DNA of 64,000 nucleotides from Caulobacter mirabilis (GTDB taxonomy: Bacteria > Pseudomonadota > Alphaproteobacteria > Caulobacterales > Caulobacteraceae). The notes beneath the pieces are model-generated. The model did no database searches. It was not told where the DNA came from and worked only from the letters and a program-made list of their open reading frames with translations. Position 1 is the first letter of the stretch, and the number at the start of each line of letters is the position of its first letter. This document shows positions 19,923 to 29,571 of this stretch, piece after piece. The position numbers were made by a program, and so were the translations under genes. The stretch is taken from assembly GCF_002749615.1 (NCBI RefSeq), contig NZ_CP024201.1, forward strand, positions 4,197,001 to 4,261,000, read 5' to 3'.

Positions 19923-20579
19923 CTACAGAATCGACTGGCCGGTCTTCGCCCAGTCGCTCAGGAACTGTTGAAGCCCCGTCTCGGTTAACGGGTGCTTGAA
20001 GAGGGACTCGAAGACCGCCGGCGGCAGGGTCGCGCAGTCGGCCCCGGCGAGGGCGGATTCGGTCACATGCGCGGCCGTGCGGATCGAAGCGGCCAGGATT
20101 TCGGTGTCGAAGCCGTAGTTGTCGTAGACGGTGCGGATCGTCTGGATCAGCTCGATCCCCGAACCGTTGGTCTGGTCGTCCAGGCGGCCGATGAAGGGCG
20201 AGACGTAGGTCGCGCCGGCCTTGGCGGCCAACAGCGCCTGGGCGGCCGAGAAGCACAGGGTGACGTTGGTCTGGATGCCTTCGCGGGCGAACTCGGCGGT
20301 CGCGATCAGGCCGGCCCTGGTCAGCGGCACCTTGACCACCACATTGGGGGCGATGCCCGCCAGCTTGCGCCCTTCCGCCAGCATGCCCTCGGCGTCGACA
20401 GCAACGGCCTCGGCGCTGACCGGCCCCTCGACGAGATCGCAGATTTCGGCGATGACCTCGGCCATCGGCCGGCCGGACTTGGCGATCAGAGTCGGGTTGG
20501 TGGTCACGCCGTCGACCAGGCCGGTGGCGACGAGGTCCTTCAGGACGGCGGTGTCGGTGGTGTCGAGAAACAGCTGCAT
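19923..20579 (-). CDS. fsa: Fructose-6-phosphate aldolase / short transaldolase
   Basis: This 218-residue class I aldolase is of the short TalC/Fsa type. It shows the MQLFLDTTD start, [13 protein letters not shown], the Schiff-base Lys83 in [25 protein letters not shown] and [11 protein letters not shown]. Enzymes of this size act either as transaldolase in the pentose phosphate pathway or as fructose-6-phosphate aldolase, and sequence by eye does not decide between them. It is cytosolic. It starts 27 bases from the divergent priA, so the two promoters must overlap. Confidence 0.92.
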   Translation of the reverse strand: MQLFLDTTDTAVLKDLVATGLVDGVTTNPTLIAKSGRPMAEVIAEICDLVEGPVSAEAVAVDAEGMLAEGRKLAGIAPNVVVKVPLTRAGLIATAEFAREGIQTNVTLCFSAAQALLAAKAGATYVSPFIGRLDDQTNGSGIELIQTIRTVYDNYGFDTEILAASIRTAAHVTESALAGADCATLPPAVFESLFKHPLTETGLQQFLSDWAKTGQSIL

Positions 20580-20606
20580 GGGGCTGCTTTTAGCTGCTCT
20601 TGGCGT

Positions 20607-22781
20607 ATGGAACTACCTGTGACGCGCATCGCCTCCATCCTTCTGCCCATGCCCCTGCCCGAGGCGTTCGACTATGCCGAGCCGGAGGGCATGGAGCTGG
20701 CCATCGGCGACCATGTCGCCGTGCCCCTGGGCCCGCGGACGGCGCGGGGCGTGGTCAGCGCCCTGCGCGAGGGCGCGGGCGGCAACCGGCCGCTGAAGCC
20801 GGTGCTGGAGAAGCTCGACGATCCGGCCCTGCCGGAGGGCACGCTGCGCTTCGTCGAATGGGCGGCGCGCTATTCCGTCGATGTTCCCGGACAGCCGCTG
20901 GCCATGGCCCTGCGCGGCCTGAGGGCGCCCCGGCCCAAGCCAGCCAGGCTGCTGGAAGCCACGGGCCAGGCGCCTGGACGGATGACGCCGGCGCGGGAGA
21001 AGGCGATCGCAGCCGCCGCCGAAGGGCCGCTGCCCCCGAGCGACCTGGCCGCCAAGGCGGGCGTGTCGGCGGGCGTGATCAAGGGGCTGGTCGACGAGGG
21101 CGCGCTGGCCGTGCGGCTGGAGACGCCGGACATCCGCTTCGACGACCTCGACCTGGCCTCGCCGGGCCCCGTCCTGAACCCCGGCCAGCGCGCGGCCGCC
21201 GATGTGCTGGTCGAGATGGTCCACGCCGGCGGCTTCCAGTCGGCGCTGCTCGACGGGGTGACCGGCTCGGGCAAGACCGAGGTCTATCTGGAGGCCGTCG
21301 CCGCGGCCCTGGCGGCCGATCCGACCGCCCAGGTGCTGGTGCTGCTGCCTGAGATCGCCCTGACCCAGGCGGTGCTGACCCGCTTCCAGGCCCGGTTCGG
21401 CGGGATGCCGGCGGAATGGCACTCGGCCGTGCCGCCGCCCCGCCGGCGGCAGGTGTGGGAGGGCGTCGCCTCCGGCAAGGCGCGGATCGTCGTCGGCGCA
21501 CGCTCGGCGCTGTTCCTGCCCTACGCCAACCTCAAGCTGATCATCGTCGACGAGGAGCACGACGGCTCGTTCAAGCAGGAAGAGGGCTTCATCTACCAGG
21601 CCCGCGACCTGGCCGTGGCCCGGGCGCATCTTGAGAAATGCGCCGTCGTCCTGGCCTCGGCGACGCCGTCGCTGGAGACGCTGTGGAACGCCGGCCAGGG
21701 CCGCTATCGCTGGCTGAGGCTGGCGGCGCGGCACGGGGCGTCGCAGCTGCCGGACGTCGAGCTGATCGACATGCGCGAGACCCCGCCGGAGACCGGCCGC
21801 TGGCTGTCGCCGCCGCTGGTCCGGGCCATGGCCGAGACCTTCGAGCGCGGCGAGCAGACGCTGCTCTTCCTCAACCGCCGGGGCTATGCGCCGCTGGTCC
21901 TCTGCCGCGCCTGCGGCGAGCGGATGAAGGCGCCGGACACCGACAGCTGGCTGGTCGAGCACCGGTACACCGGCCGCCTGGTCTGCCACCTGACCGGCTT
22001 CTCGATGCCGCGCCCGGACAAATGTCCTCACTGCGGGGCCCAGGACAGCCTGGTCTCGATCGGGCCAGGCGTGGAGCGGGTCGAGGAGGAGGTGCGGTCG
22101 CTGTTCCCGCAGGCGCGGGTGGCCGTCTTCTCGTCCGACACCGTGTTCGACGCCGAGGGCGCGCGGACACTGGTCGCGACCATGGCGGCCGGCGAGATCG
22201 ACGTGCTGGTGGCCACCCAGGCCGCGGCCAAGGGCCACGACTTCCCGAACCTGACCCTCGTGGGCGTGGTCGACGCCGATCTCGGCCTGCGCGGCGGCGA
22301 CCTGCGGGCCGGCGAGCGGACCTTCCAGCTGTTGGCCCAGGCCAGCGGACGGGCCGGGCGTCGCGAACGCCCCGGCCGAGCCCTGCTGCAGACCTACGCG
22401 CCCGAGCATGCGGTGATGCAGGCCCTGAAGGACCAGGATCGCGACGCCTTCGTTGAGGCGGAGATGATGGGGCGGGAGCTGGCCGCCCTGCCGCCGTTCG
22501 GACGGCTGGCGGCGATCATCGTGTCGGGGCCCGACCCGGCGGCGCTGGAGACCTACGTCCGCAACCTGGCTTCGGTCGCGCCCAACGCCGAGGGGGTGGA
22601 CATCTTCGGCCCAGCCGACGCGCCGCTGGCGCTGGTGCGCGGACGGCGGCGCAAGCGGTTCCTGGTCCGGGCCGACCGCACGGTCGACCTGCAGGGCTTC
22701 CTCGCCGCCTGGCGCGCCCGCGCTCGGCCGCCGGGCCAGATCCGCGTCACCCTGGACGTCGACCCCTACAGCTTTCTCTGA
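20607..22781 (+). CDS. priA: Primosomal replication restart helicase PriA
   Basis: This 724-residue superfamily 2 helicase starts at ATG 20607; the frame is open upstream to 19992 but that part is antisense to the aldolase gene. It has the N-terminal DNA-binding domain, a Walker [14 protein letters not shown], the helicase motif [17 protein letters not shown] and a C-terminal helicase half ending PYSFL. It reloads the replisome at stalled forks. The zinc-binding insertion is unusual: only Cys433, Cys436, Cys460, Cys473 and Cys476 are present, where classical PriA has eight cysteines. Positions expected to be C-P-x-C read K-A-P-D, and the partner of Cys460 is Thr463. Confidence 0.94.
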   Translation: MELPVTRIASILLPMPLPEAFDYAEPEGMELAIGDHVAVPLGPRTARGVVSALREGAGGNRPLKPVLEKLDDPALPEGTLRFVEWAARYSVDVPGQPLAMALRGLRAPRPKPARLLEATGQAPGRMTPAREKAIAAAAEGPLPPSDLAAKAGVSAGVIKGLVDEGALAVRLETPDIRFDDLDLASPGPVLNPGQRAAADVLVEMVHAGGFQSALLDGVTGSGKTEVYLEAVAAALAADPTAQVLVLLPEIALTQAVLTRFQARFGGMPAEWHSAVPPPRRRQVWEGVASGKARIVVGARSALFLPYANLKLIIVDEEHDGSFKQEEGFIYQARDLAVARAHLEKCAVVLASATPSLETLWNAGQGRYRWLRLAARHGASQLPDVELIDMRETPPETGRWLSPPLVRAMAETFERGEQTLLFLNRRGYAPLVLCRACGERMKAPDTDSWLVEHRYTGRLVCHLTGFSMPRPDKCPHCGAQDSLVSIGPGVERVEEEVRSLFPQARVAVFSSDTVFDAEGARTLVATMAAGEIDVLVATQAAAKGHDFPNLTLVGVVDADLGLRGGDLRAGERTFQLLAQASGRAGRRERPGRALLQTYAPEHAVMQALKDQDRDAFVEAEMMGRELAALPPFGRLAAIIVSGPDPAALETYVRNLASVAPNAEGVDIFGPADAPLALVRGRRRKRFLVRADRTVDLQGFLAAWRARARPPGQIRVTLDVDPYSFL

Positions 22782-22790
22782 ACCAAAGAA

Positions 22791-22823
22791 GAAGGGCGCG
22801 GCCCCTAGGAGACCGCGCCCTTC
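22791..22823. terminator. Hairpin between convergent priA and terC
   Basis: A perfect 11-bp stem (GAAGGGCGCGG at 22791-22801 with CCGCGCCCTTC at 22813-22823) closes an 11-base loop. It lacks a T tract on either strand but sits between two stop codons, where a bidirectional terminator is expected. Confidence 0.6.
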
Positions 22824-22848
22824 CGAAGTCCAGCCGCGAGGCGGGGGC

Positions 22849-23661
22849 CTAGTCGCCCTTGGCCTCGCCGTCGGCGGCCTGTTTGGCCTTCTTCGCGTGG
22901 TTGGCGCGAGACCACATGTTCAGGCCCTCGACCAGAGCCGAGAAGGCCATGGCGGCGTAGATGTAGCCCTTGGGCACGTGGACGCCGAAGCCGTCGGCGA
23001 TCAGCACCAGGCCGATCATCAGCAGGAAGCCCAGGGCCAGCATGACCACGGTGGGGTTGTTGTTGATGAAGTTGGCCAGCGGATCGGCGGCCAGGAACAT
23101 CACCGCCACGGCGATGACGACGGCCACGATCATGACCGGCACGTGATCGGTCATGCCGACGGCGGTCAGGATCGAGTCGATCGAGAACACCAAGTCCAGC
23201 ATGATGATCTGGAAGATCGCCGAGCCGAAATTCGAGATCACCGCCTTGCTGGTGTCCATCACGTCGCCGGTCGGGGCGGGATCCACGCTGTGGTGGATTT
23301 CCTTGGTCGCCTTCCAGAGCAGGAACAGACCGCCCGCGATCAGGATCAGGTCCCGCCAGGAGAAGGCGGTGTCGAAGGTCGGCTCGCCGTGCGCGCCGAC
23401 GGCGCCGTGGAAGCCCAGGTCGAACACCGGCTTGGTCAGACCGACCAGCCACGCGATCGAGAACAGCAGCGCGATGCGCATGATCAGCGCCAGCGACAGG
23501 CCGATCCGGCGCGCGCTCTGGCGTTGATGCTCGGGCAGCTTGTTCGAGAGGATGGAGATGAAGACGAGATTATCGATGCCGAGTACGACCTCCATCACCA
23601 CAAGGGTGACGAGCGCCGCCCATACGGCGGGGTCGGCGGCGAGCTGCAACAAGCTGTCCAT
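22849..23661 (-). CDS. TerC-family integral membrane protein
   Basis: This 270-residue protein has seven to eight hydrophobic helices and the family's metal-binding signature in [13 protein letters not shown], with a second acidic motif in [16 protein letters not shown]. TerC-family proteins are implicated in manganese export and in metal loading of secreted proteins; the classical tellurite-resistance label is historical. An alternative frame is open across the same stretch and is a shadow. I looked for a yybP-ykoY manganese riboswitch in the 162-bp upstream gap and could not recognise one. Confidence 0.9.
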   Translation of the reverse strand: MDSLLQLAADPAVWAALVTLVVMEVVLGIDNLVFISILSNKLPEHQRQSARRIGLSLALIMRIALLFSIAWLVGLTKPVFDLGFHGAVGAHGEPTFDTAFSWRDLILIAGGLFLLWKATKEIHHSVDPAPTGDVMDTSKAVISNFGSAIFQIIMLDLVFSIDSILTAVGMTDHVPVMIVAVVIAVAVMFLAADPLANFINNNPTVVMLALGFLLMIGLVLIADGFGVHVPKGYIYAAMAFSALVEGLNMWSRANHAKKAKQAADGEAKGD

Positions 23662-23823
23662 AGTGGGATTTCAGGCCTTTCACGTCTGATGAACCGATGG
23701 CCGCTATCGTAGCGACAGAAACGGCCGGGTGAACCGAATTCGGACATTCGCTCGGCGCGAGAGTTGCAGTCGCGCTTCGCGGGAGCTCGAAAAGCCCCGG
23801 TTCGAGACAGGGAGACCCCCGAC

Positions 23824-24921
23824 ATGCAGGACGCCGCCGACATCCGTCCGCTGACATCGCTGCGCTTCTTCGCGGCGCTCTGGGTGGTGCTGTTCCACTA
23901 CTGGCCCAAGCTGGACGTGGGATTCTCGCCGGCCTTCGTCGAGAAGGGCTACCTGGGGGTCGAGCTGTTCTTCACCCTGTCGGGCTTCATTCTCTGTCAC
24001 GTCTACCTGACCGCCTTCGGCGAGGGCCGGTTCAAGTACGGCGACTTCCTGTGGAATCGGCTCGCGCGGGTCTATCCGCTGCACCTGGCCACGCTGCTGG
24101 GCATGATCGGCCTAGGCGTCGTCGCCGGGCTGGCGGGCTTCGGCGTCGACGCCAACATTCTCGACTGGCGCTCGCTGCCGGCCAACCTGCTGCTGCTGCA
24201 GGCCTGGGGCCTGGCGCCGTCGGCGGCCTTCAACCACCCGTCCTGGTCGATCTCGGCGGAGTGGTTCGCCTACCTGACCTTCCCGGCCTTCGCCTTCATC
24301 GCCTGGAAGCTGCGCAGGCGGCCCTGGCTGCTGGCCGGCCTGACCCTGGCGGCGATCGCGACTCTTTATCCGACCTTCCAGGCCCTGACCGGCAAGTCGC
24401 TGACCCAGGCCACCATCGCCTGGGGCGCGCTGCGGATCGTTCCCTGCTTCGCCCTCGGCTGCGCCATGCACAGCCTGTGGAAATCCGGCGCGGTCAAGAG
24501 CGTCGCCCAGGCCGCCGTCGGCGCCCTGATTTCAGGCGCCGCCGTGGTCGCGGCGACCGTTCTGGGGGCGCCGGACCTGGTCGCGGTGGCCTTCTTCGGA
24601 GTGCTGATCCTGTCGCTGGCGGGCCTTGCCCAGCACGGCTCGCGCTTCGCCTCGCAGTCGGGCTTCGTCTACCTGGGCGAGATCAGCTACTCGACTTACA
24701 TGATCTGCGTTCCGTGGAAGATCGTCTTCGTGAACGCCGCGGCGAAATTCTTGAATCTGACCGATGAAAAGCTGCCGCTCGGGCTGTGGATAATCTTTAT
24801 CGCCAGCGTCGTTCCACTGTCGGCCGCCTCGTATCATCTGATCGAAAAGCCCGCCCGCGCCCGCATGAAACTCATGGCGGAAGCCTGGCGGACTCGACGG
24901 GCGACCACCGTCGCCGCGTGA
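23824..24921 (+). CDS. Acyltransferase 3 family membrane protein
   Basis: This 365-residue protein starts at ATG 23824 after an AGGGAGACCC ribosome-binding site; an upstream in-frame start at 23764 lacks one. It has about ten membrane helices. Typical acyltransferase-3 elements are PLTSLRFFAALWVVLFHYWP with the catalytic His, GYLGVELFFTLSGFILCHVY, RLARVYPLHLATLL and WSISAEWFAYL. Such enzymes O-acylate extracytoplasmic sugars, for example polysaccharide, lipopolysaccharide or peptidoglycan. The acceptor cannot be read here and no polysaccharide genes are adjacent. Confidence 0.9.
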   Translation: MQDAADIRPLTSLRFFAALWVVLFHYWPKLDVGFSPAFVEKGYLGVELFFTLSGFILCHVYLTAFGEGRFKYGDFLWNRLARVYPLHLATLLGMIGLGVVAGLAGFGVDANILDWRSLPANLLLLQAWGLAPSAAFNHPSWSISAEWFAYLTFPAFAFIAWKLRRRPWLLAGLTLAAIATLYPTFQALTGKSLTQATIAWGALRIVPCFALGCAMHSLWKSGAVKSVAQAAVGALISGAAVVAATVLGAPDLVAVAFFGVLILSLAGLAQHGSRFASQSGFVYLGEISYSTYMICVPWKIVFVNAAAKFLNLTDEKLPLGLWIIFIASVVPLSAASYHLIEKPARARMKLMAEAWRTRRATTVAA

Positions 24922-24989
24922 AAAGACTCTTTTCATTCGTGCGTGAGATGGTATCTCCCACCTCTAGTGTGACGGGGGAGTAATCCTGG

Positions 24990-25703
24990 ATGCGTCAACG
25001 GACGAGAGCCCTGCTGGGTTCCCTGGCCGCCGCAGCGGTGATGAGCCTTGCGCCCACGGCGAATGCTCTGGCCGATAACTATTGGCAGTGCGTGCCCTTC
25101 GCCCGGCTTCTGTCGGGCATCCAGATCTATGGCGACGCCAGGACCTGGTGGGGACAGGCCGTCGGCAAGTACGAAACCGGCCGCGACCCGCGGCTGGGCG
25201 CCGTGCTGGCCTTCAAACCGACCGGCAAGATGCAGCTCGGCCATGTCGCCGTCGTCAGCCATGTGCTGACCGACCGCGTCATCCAGATCACCCACGCCAA
25301 CTGGTCCCGAATCGGCGGCGCCCGCGGTCAGATCGAACGCGACGTGACCGTGATCGACGTCTCCCCGTTGGGCGACTGGTCGCAGGTGAAGGTCTGGTAC
25401 GACCCCATCCGCGATATCGGCACCTCGACCTATCCGACGCACGGCTTCATCTATCAGAACGCCCAGGCTCAGCGCCTCGCCCAGACGGATCCGCGCTACT
25501 GGTCGAACCAGGGCATCCAGCTGGCCCGCGCCGCCGCCAACCAGGCGGTCAACGGCGTCAATCCGCTGCCTTCGCCGATGGGCGTCCTGAACCAGGCCGC
25601 CGACGCCACCGACCGGATCGCCGCCCTGATCCAGGCCGCGACCAGCCAGGGCCAGACCGCCTCGGCCGCGACCGTCCCGGCGACGACCGAAGGCGACAAC
25701 TGA
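24990..25703 (+). CDS. Secreted CHAP-domain amidase/peptidase
   Basis: This 237-residue protein has a signal peptide (about residues 1-28, cleavage near ANALA). A CHAP domain at about residues 29-140 shows the catalytic Cys34 in WQCVPFARLLSG, His85 in MQLGHVAVVSH and a following ITHANW. CHAP enzymes cleave peptide or amide bonds in peptidoglycan. The C-terminal third (about residues 150-237) is Ala/Gln/Thr-rich and probably disordered. It acts in the periplasm, perhaps in cell-wall remodelling. GGGGGAGTAATCC before ATG 24990 provides the ribosome-binding site. Confidence 0.85.
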   Translation: MRQRTRALLGSLAAAAVMSLAPTANALADNYWQCVPFARLLSGIQIYGDARTWWGQAVGKYETGRDPRLGAVLAFKPTGKMQLGHVAVVSHVLTDRVIQITHANWSRIGGARGQIERDVTVIDVSPLGDWSQVKVWYDPIRDIGTSTYPTHGFIYQNAQAQRLAQTDPRYWSNQGIQLARAAANQAVNGVNPLPSPMGVLNQAADATDRIAALIQAATSQGQTASAATVPATTEGDN

Positions 25704-25729
25704 TCCAACCGCATTGACGGCCCCTCCGG

Positions 25730-25752
25730 CGCGCCCCATTCCATGGGGCGCG
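25730..25752 (+). terminator. Hairpin between the CHAP gene and the corA-like gene
   Basis: CGCGCCCCAT at 25730-25739 pairs perfectly with ATGGGGCGCG at 25743-25752 across a three-base loop. There is no T tract. It may end the CHAP transcript or sit in the 5' leader of the transporter, which starts 20 bases later. Confidence 0.45.
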
Positions 25753-25771
25753 GACCAGAGGGACTGTCTTC

Positions 25772-26734
25772 ATGCTCAGGGTGCTTCGAACGGCTGGCCG
25801 CGGGCTGCAGGACATCGAGGCCGTCGGCCCCGACTGGACCCTGCCGCCGGACGCCGCCTGGATCGACCTGAACAATCCCACGCGTGACGAAGAACTCGCC
25901 GCCGAGCGCGTCCTTGGCCTCCAACTGCCGACGCGTGAGGAGATGGCCGAGATCGAGGTCTCCTCGCGCCTCTATCAGGAAGACGGCGCGACCTTCATGA
26001 CCGCCTTCGTGCTGGTCGGCGCCGACGATCAGGCGCCGGCGCTGCAGCCGGTCACCTTCGTCCTGGCCAAGGGCATCGTCACCACGATCCGCTATATCGA
26101 GCCCAAGGCCTTCAAGGCCTACGCCGCCCAGGCGATCCGCGACCCCGAGTTCTGCCTCAGCGGCGCCGGCGCCTTCCTGGGCCTGCTCGACGCCCTGGTC
26201 GATCGCATCGCCGACATCCTGGAGAAGACCTCCGCCGACGTGGAGGAGATCTCGCACGACATCTTCATCCCCACGCGCAAGGGCGGCTTCAAGCCGATCC
26301 TGCGCCGGCTCGGCCACAGCCAGTCGCTGGCCGCCAAGGCGCGCAGCAGCCTGGTCAGCCTGGGCCGGCTGGTCTCCTTCGCCTCCCTGTCCGGCGATGT
26401 CGCCAGCGCGCGGGACCATCGCGACCGGCTGAGAACGCTGCAGCGCGACGTGCAGTCCCTGACCGACCACTCCGCCTACCTGACGGAGAACGTGACCTTC
26501 CTGCTGGATTCGGCGACCGCCCTGATCAACACCGACCAGAACGAGATCATGAAGCTGTTCTCGGTCTGGGCCGTCGTGCTGATGCCCCCGACCCTGATCG
26601 GGTCGATCTACGGCATGAACTTCGAGCACATGCCGGAGCTGCACTGGATTCTGGGCTACCCGATGGCGCTGCTGGCGATGATCATCGCCATGGCCGTGCC
26701 GCTGTATCTGTTCCGCCGGCGAGGCTGGCTCTAG
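25772..26734 (+). CDS. CorA-family divalent cation transporter
   Basis: This 320-residue protein is a CorA-type channel subunit: a large cytoplasmic alpha/beta and coiled-coil N-terminal part, then two helices at the C-terminus. The invariant pore motif Y-G-M-N lies in IGSIYGMNFEHMPEL, and the protein ends with a basic tail (FRRRGWL). It should form a pentamer carrying Mg2+, Co2+ or Ni2+. The segment before the first helix (LINTDQNEIMKLFSVWAVVL) is typical of the family. The ribosome-binding site is AGAGGGACT, nine bases before the start. The DUF4189 gene follows after 15 bases and is probably co-transcribed. Confidence 0.92.
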   Translation: MLRVLRTAGRGLQDIEAVGPDWTLPPDAAWIDLNNPTRDEELAAERVLGLQLPTREEMAEIEVSSRLYQEDGATFMTAFVLVGADDQAPALQPVTFVLAKGIVTTIRYIEPKAFKAYAAQAIRDPEFCLSGAGAFLGLLDALVDRIADILEKTSADVEEISHDIFIPTRKGGFKPILRRLGHSQSLAAKARSSLVSLGRLVSFASLSGDVASARDHRDRLRTLQRDVQSLTDHSAYLTENVTFLLDSATALINTDQNEIMKLFSVWAVVLMPPTLIGSIYGMNFEHMPELHWILGYPMALLAMIIAMAVPLYLFRRRGWL

Positions 26735-26749
26735 ACGAGGGAGAGCGAC

Positions 26750-27442
26750 ATGAAACGCCTGCTGTTCACCCTGGCCGCCTCGATGGCGGCTCTGGCCGCG
26801 TTCTCCGCGATGCCCGACCGGGCGTCGGCCCAGCCCTATCCCTGCCCCGGCTCCGGTCCCGGGCCGGACGAGGTGATCGTGGGGATGGTCCCGGCCACCC
26901 CGAGCCAGGCGGCCTTCCCGCTGTGCGCGCGCAAGAACACCGCGCCGGCGCAGCGCGGGCTCCCGTCGGTGTCGCAGCCGCAGATCCAGATGATGCCGCG
27001 GATTCCGATGCGGCCGCTCTACGGCATCCACGTCACCGACGCCGAACGCTCCGCCCTCTACTCCGCGAACGGCTTCTACACCCCGACCGAGGCCGAACAG
27101 GCCGCGCTGAACCACTGCGACAAGCAGACCGGCCACAAATGTGTCTCGATCGGATCCTTCGCGGACTCCTGCCAGGTGATCGCGATCGGCCCCCGCAAGC
27201 AGATCTACAAGGGGATTGGGCGAACGCCCCGCGAGTCCGCCCGGGCGGGCATGGCCGCCTGCATGCGCGATCACCCGGTCGCGGATTGCAGCCTCTGGCG
27301 CATCCCGCTGTGCAGCGGTCTCCTCTATGGCGAGGACGTGTTCCACGCCGGCGCCAACAACCTGCCCGACAATGACGAGGTGGACCGGATCAAGGTCCGG
27401 CTCACGGCCGAGGTGGTGGCCGAGATCAACGGCAGGAAGTAG
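26750..27442 (+). CDS. Secreted DUF4189-domain protein
   Basis: This 230-residue protein has a signal peptide (about residues 1-27, cleavage near ASAQP) and a Cys-rich C-terminal half. AALNHCDKQTGHKCVSIGSF and then FADSCQVIAIG match the DUF4189 pattern, in which paired cysteines presumably form disulfides. Further cysteine pairs (AACMRDHPVADCSLW) suggest a compact periplasmic fold. The family function is unknown. A GAGGGAGAGCGAC ribosome-binding site precedes ATG 26750, 15 bases after the corA-like gene. Confidence 0.75.
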   Translation: MKRLLFTLAASMAALAAFSAMPDRASAQPYPCPGSGPGPDEVIVGMVPATPSQAAFPLCARKNTAPAQRGLPSVSQPQIQMMPRIPMRPLYGIHVTDAERSALYSANGFYTPTEAEQAALNHCDKQTGHKCVSIGSFADSCQVIAIGPRKQIYKGIGRTPRESARAGMAACMRDHPVADCSLWRIPLCSGLLYGEDVFHAGANNLPDNDEVDRIKVRLTAEVVAEINGRK

Positions 27443-27475
27443 GGGCCGGCCGCGCGCCGACCCCTTCGGCGTCCC

Positions 27476-28102
27476 TCAGTTCTGCTGTTCGGTCGTCGGC
27501 TGCGCGGCGCGGCGACGGCTCGTTTCCGCCGCCCCCTGCCCCTGGCCGGAGGCCGAGCCCCGGACAGCGGTCGAGCGCGAGGCGGTGGTCGCCGTATCCC
27601 GCGCCGAGTCCGCCGCCGCACGGCCTTGCCGGACCGCGGAGGCGGCGTCGAACGCGCCGCCGCCGGTCGCCGACCCGCCGAACGAGGCCTCGCCGGCCGA
27701 CGCCCGCGCGTCGCCCGAGCCAGAGGCCGAACCCGTCCCCGAGCCGTCCGCCGAACCAGACGCCGCGCCTTCCGCCGAAACATCGATGCTCCGCGCGGTT
27801 TCAGCCGTCCGCGCCGCCGCCCGGCGAGCACGCTCCTGCGCCGCTGCGGCGCGACGCTCGGCCCGGGCCCGGGTGCGCTCGGCCGCGTCGCCGACACGCG
27901 AGGTCGCGCCGTCCAGATCCGGCCCCGAAAGACCGCCGCGCGCCGCGCCGCCGATCGAGCCGGTCACGCCGCCGAGCCCTCCGGGCAGCGAACCGCCCAG
28001 GCTGCCGCCCAGTCCGCCCGAACCGCCGAGGATCTGGGCCTGGGCCACGGGAGCGACGGCCAGCAGAGCGCAGGCGGCCGTGAGAAAGAGGGTGTTCCGC
28101 AT
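27476..28102 (-). CDS. Secreted Gly/Ala/Ser-rich low-complexity protein
   Basis: The start at ATG 28102 follows an AAGGAGACATCTC ribosome-binding site; the longer frame to 28174 lacks one. The 208-residue product has a signal peptide (about residues 1-22, VAQAQ), then a Gly-rich tract of GGSGGLGGSLGGS type (about 25-60), an Arg/Ala-rich segment likely to form a coiled coil (about 68-110), and a Ser/Gly/Ala-rich C-terminal half. I do not recognise a family. It lies directly downstream of a subtilase on the same strand and could be its substrate or a surface partner, which is a guess from position. Confidence 0.65.
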   Translation of the reverse strand: MRNTLFLTAACALLAVAPVAQAQILGGSGGLGGSLGGSLPGGLGGVTGSIGGAARGGLSGPDLDGATSRVGDAAERTRARAERRAAAAQERARRAAARTAETARSIDVSAEGAASGSADGSGTGSASGSGDARASAGEASFGGSATGGGAFDAASAVRQGRAAADSARDTATTASRSTAVRGSASGQGQGAAETSRRRAAQPTTEQQN

Positions 28103-28197
28103 GAGATGTCTCCTTGATCGGGGCGCTTCTCTGCGCCTCTCGAAAGGGACAACGACGGCGCCTGCGGCTTTCATCCCGACGCCGGTGATTTTCTTGG

Positions 28198-29520
28198 TCA
28201 GCGCCCGCGCATCACCGCCGGCGGCGTGCGGTGGGCCGTTCCGACCAGGCCCCGACCGAACGTCTTGTCCGCCCCCCTGGAGCCCAGGTCCCGGGCTTGT
28301 CCGGCCAAGGCCTCGACAGCCCCGCGGCCGTCCAGGCCGGAGGCCATGCGCTCGGCCAGCAAGCCGGCGACGATGGGCGAGGCGAAGGAGGTGCCCCGGA
28401 CCGGCGCGAACCCGCCCCCGGGGACGGCCGCGACCATGTCGGCGCCCGGCGCGGCGAAATCGAGGTGCGCCGCGCGGCCGGCTTCCAGCAGGACGCGGTC
28501 CTTGCCATCGACGGCCGTGACCGCCACCACCTCGGGCCAGGACGCCGGATAGAGCGGCGGGGCGGCCGGACCATCGTTGCCGACCGCGGCCACCACGACC
28601 ACGCCCCGCTGGGTCAGTCCGCGGACGGCCGCATGCAGGGCCCCGTTGGCCGGGCCCACGAGGCTGATGTTGACGACCTCGACCCGGCCGCCGGCCAGCC
28701 AGTTCAGCCCCCTCAGCAGCGCCTCGGTCGAGCCGCCGGTCGGGCCCGCGCCGTACACGTCGGCGACCAGCAAGGTCCCGCCGGCGGCCGGCGCCCGAAA
28801 GGCGCCTGAAGCCCCGACCATCAGCGACGCGGTGGCCAGGCCATGCGCGGCGGGCTTCATGCCGCCGGGCGCGAAGCCGCGCTGCTCGATCTGCGCGCCG
28901 GCCAACGCGGGATGGGCGGCGTCCAGGCCGGTGTCGACCAGGCCCAGGCGAAGAGAGGACGCCCGCGCGCCCCCAGCCTTCGACGCCGCCGGCGCGACAG
29001 AGCCGCCGACGGCCGTCGCTCCCGCGCCGTCATAGAGGTGGTCGAAATCGTACTGCCCCTCGGGATCGGCCCGGCGCAGGCGCTTGACGGCGCGCCGCGC
29101 GTCCTGGCCCGCCGGAACGGCCAGCGTGACCAGCACCAGACCCAGGTCGTCCATCCGCTCTTCCCGCAGCACCGAGAGCCCGGCTCGTCGAGCGGCCTCC
29201 AGCCCCTCGGGACTCGGCGACACCGCCAGGACCCGGCCGCGCACGATGGGCGCGCCGCGATCATCGACGTCCAGCTCGCGGCGATTCCGGCGCACCAGAT
29301 CCTCCAGCCGCAGCCGGCGCAGGTCGGCCAGCTTGCGCGCGTCGCCGACCGCGCCCTCCACCGCGCCCTCCACCGCAGCCGGCAGGCGGCCAAGGTCGGG
29401 CAGGCTCGGCGTCGACGGCAGCGGCAGCCCTCCGACGCCCGGCAACTGCGCCGCGGCCGGCGCGGCGAGGAAGGCCGTCAGCAGCAGCCCGGCCAGGACT
29501 TTCGGCATTCTCAGCGGCAT
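28198..29520 (-). CDS. Secreted subtilisin-like serine peptidase (S8 family)
   Basis: The start is ATG 29520, which opens a signal peptide (residues 1 to about 25, cleavage near AAAQ); the frame is open further upstream but without a leader. The 440-residue protein has a pro-region (about 26-180) and an S8 catalytic domain with Asp196 in LGLVDTGLD, His226 in AAHGLATASL and Ser378 in RGTSFASPIVAG. VVAAVGNDGPAAPP supplies the oxyanion Asn. It is a periplasmic or secreted protease. It is divergent from an ECF sigma/anti-sigma pair across a 98-bp gap containing a perfect inverted repeat, so sigma-dependent control is plausible. Confidence 0.9.
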   Translation of the reverse strand: MPLRMPKVLAGLLLTAFLAAPAAAQLPGVGGLPLPSTPSLPDLGRLPAAVEGAVEGAVGDARKLADLRRLRLEDLVRRNRRELDVDDRGAPIVRGRVLAVSPSPEGLEAARRAGLSVLREERMDDLGLVLVTLAVPAGQDARRAVKRLRRADPEGQYDFDHLYDGAGATAVGGSVAPAASKAGGARASSLRLGLVDTGLDAAHPALAGAQIEQRGFAPGGMKPAAHGLATASLMVGASGAFRAPAAGGTLLVADVYGAGPTGGSTEALLRGLNWLAGGRVEVVNISLVGPANGALHAAVRGLTQRGVVVVAAVGNDGPAAPPLYPASWPEVVAVTAVDGKDRVLLEAGRAAHLDFAAPGADMVAAVPGGGFAPVRGTSFASPIVAGLLAERMASGLDGRGAVEALAGQARDLGSRGADKTFGRGLVGTAHRTPPAVMRGR

Positions 29521-29571
29521 TTGATCCCTAGGCTCTTGCGGACGGGCGGCGCAGGATATCTGCTTCTTCAT

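Noticed and set aside
19992..20606. N-terminal extension of PriA
   Set aside because: It is antisense to the fsa aldolase gene and unlike PriA sequence; ATG 20607 gives the standard start.
23662..23823. A yybP-ykoY-type manganese riboswitch before the terC-family gene
   Set aside because: I searched the 162-bp leader for the conserved core and found only a small CGCTA/TAGCG hairpin; nothing matches convincingly.
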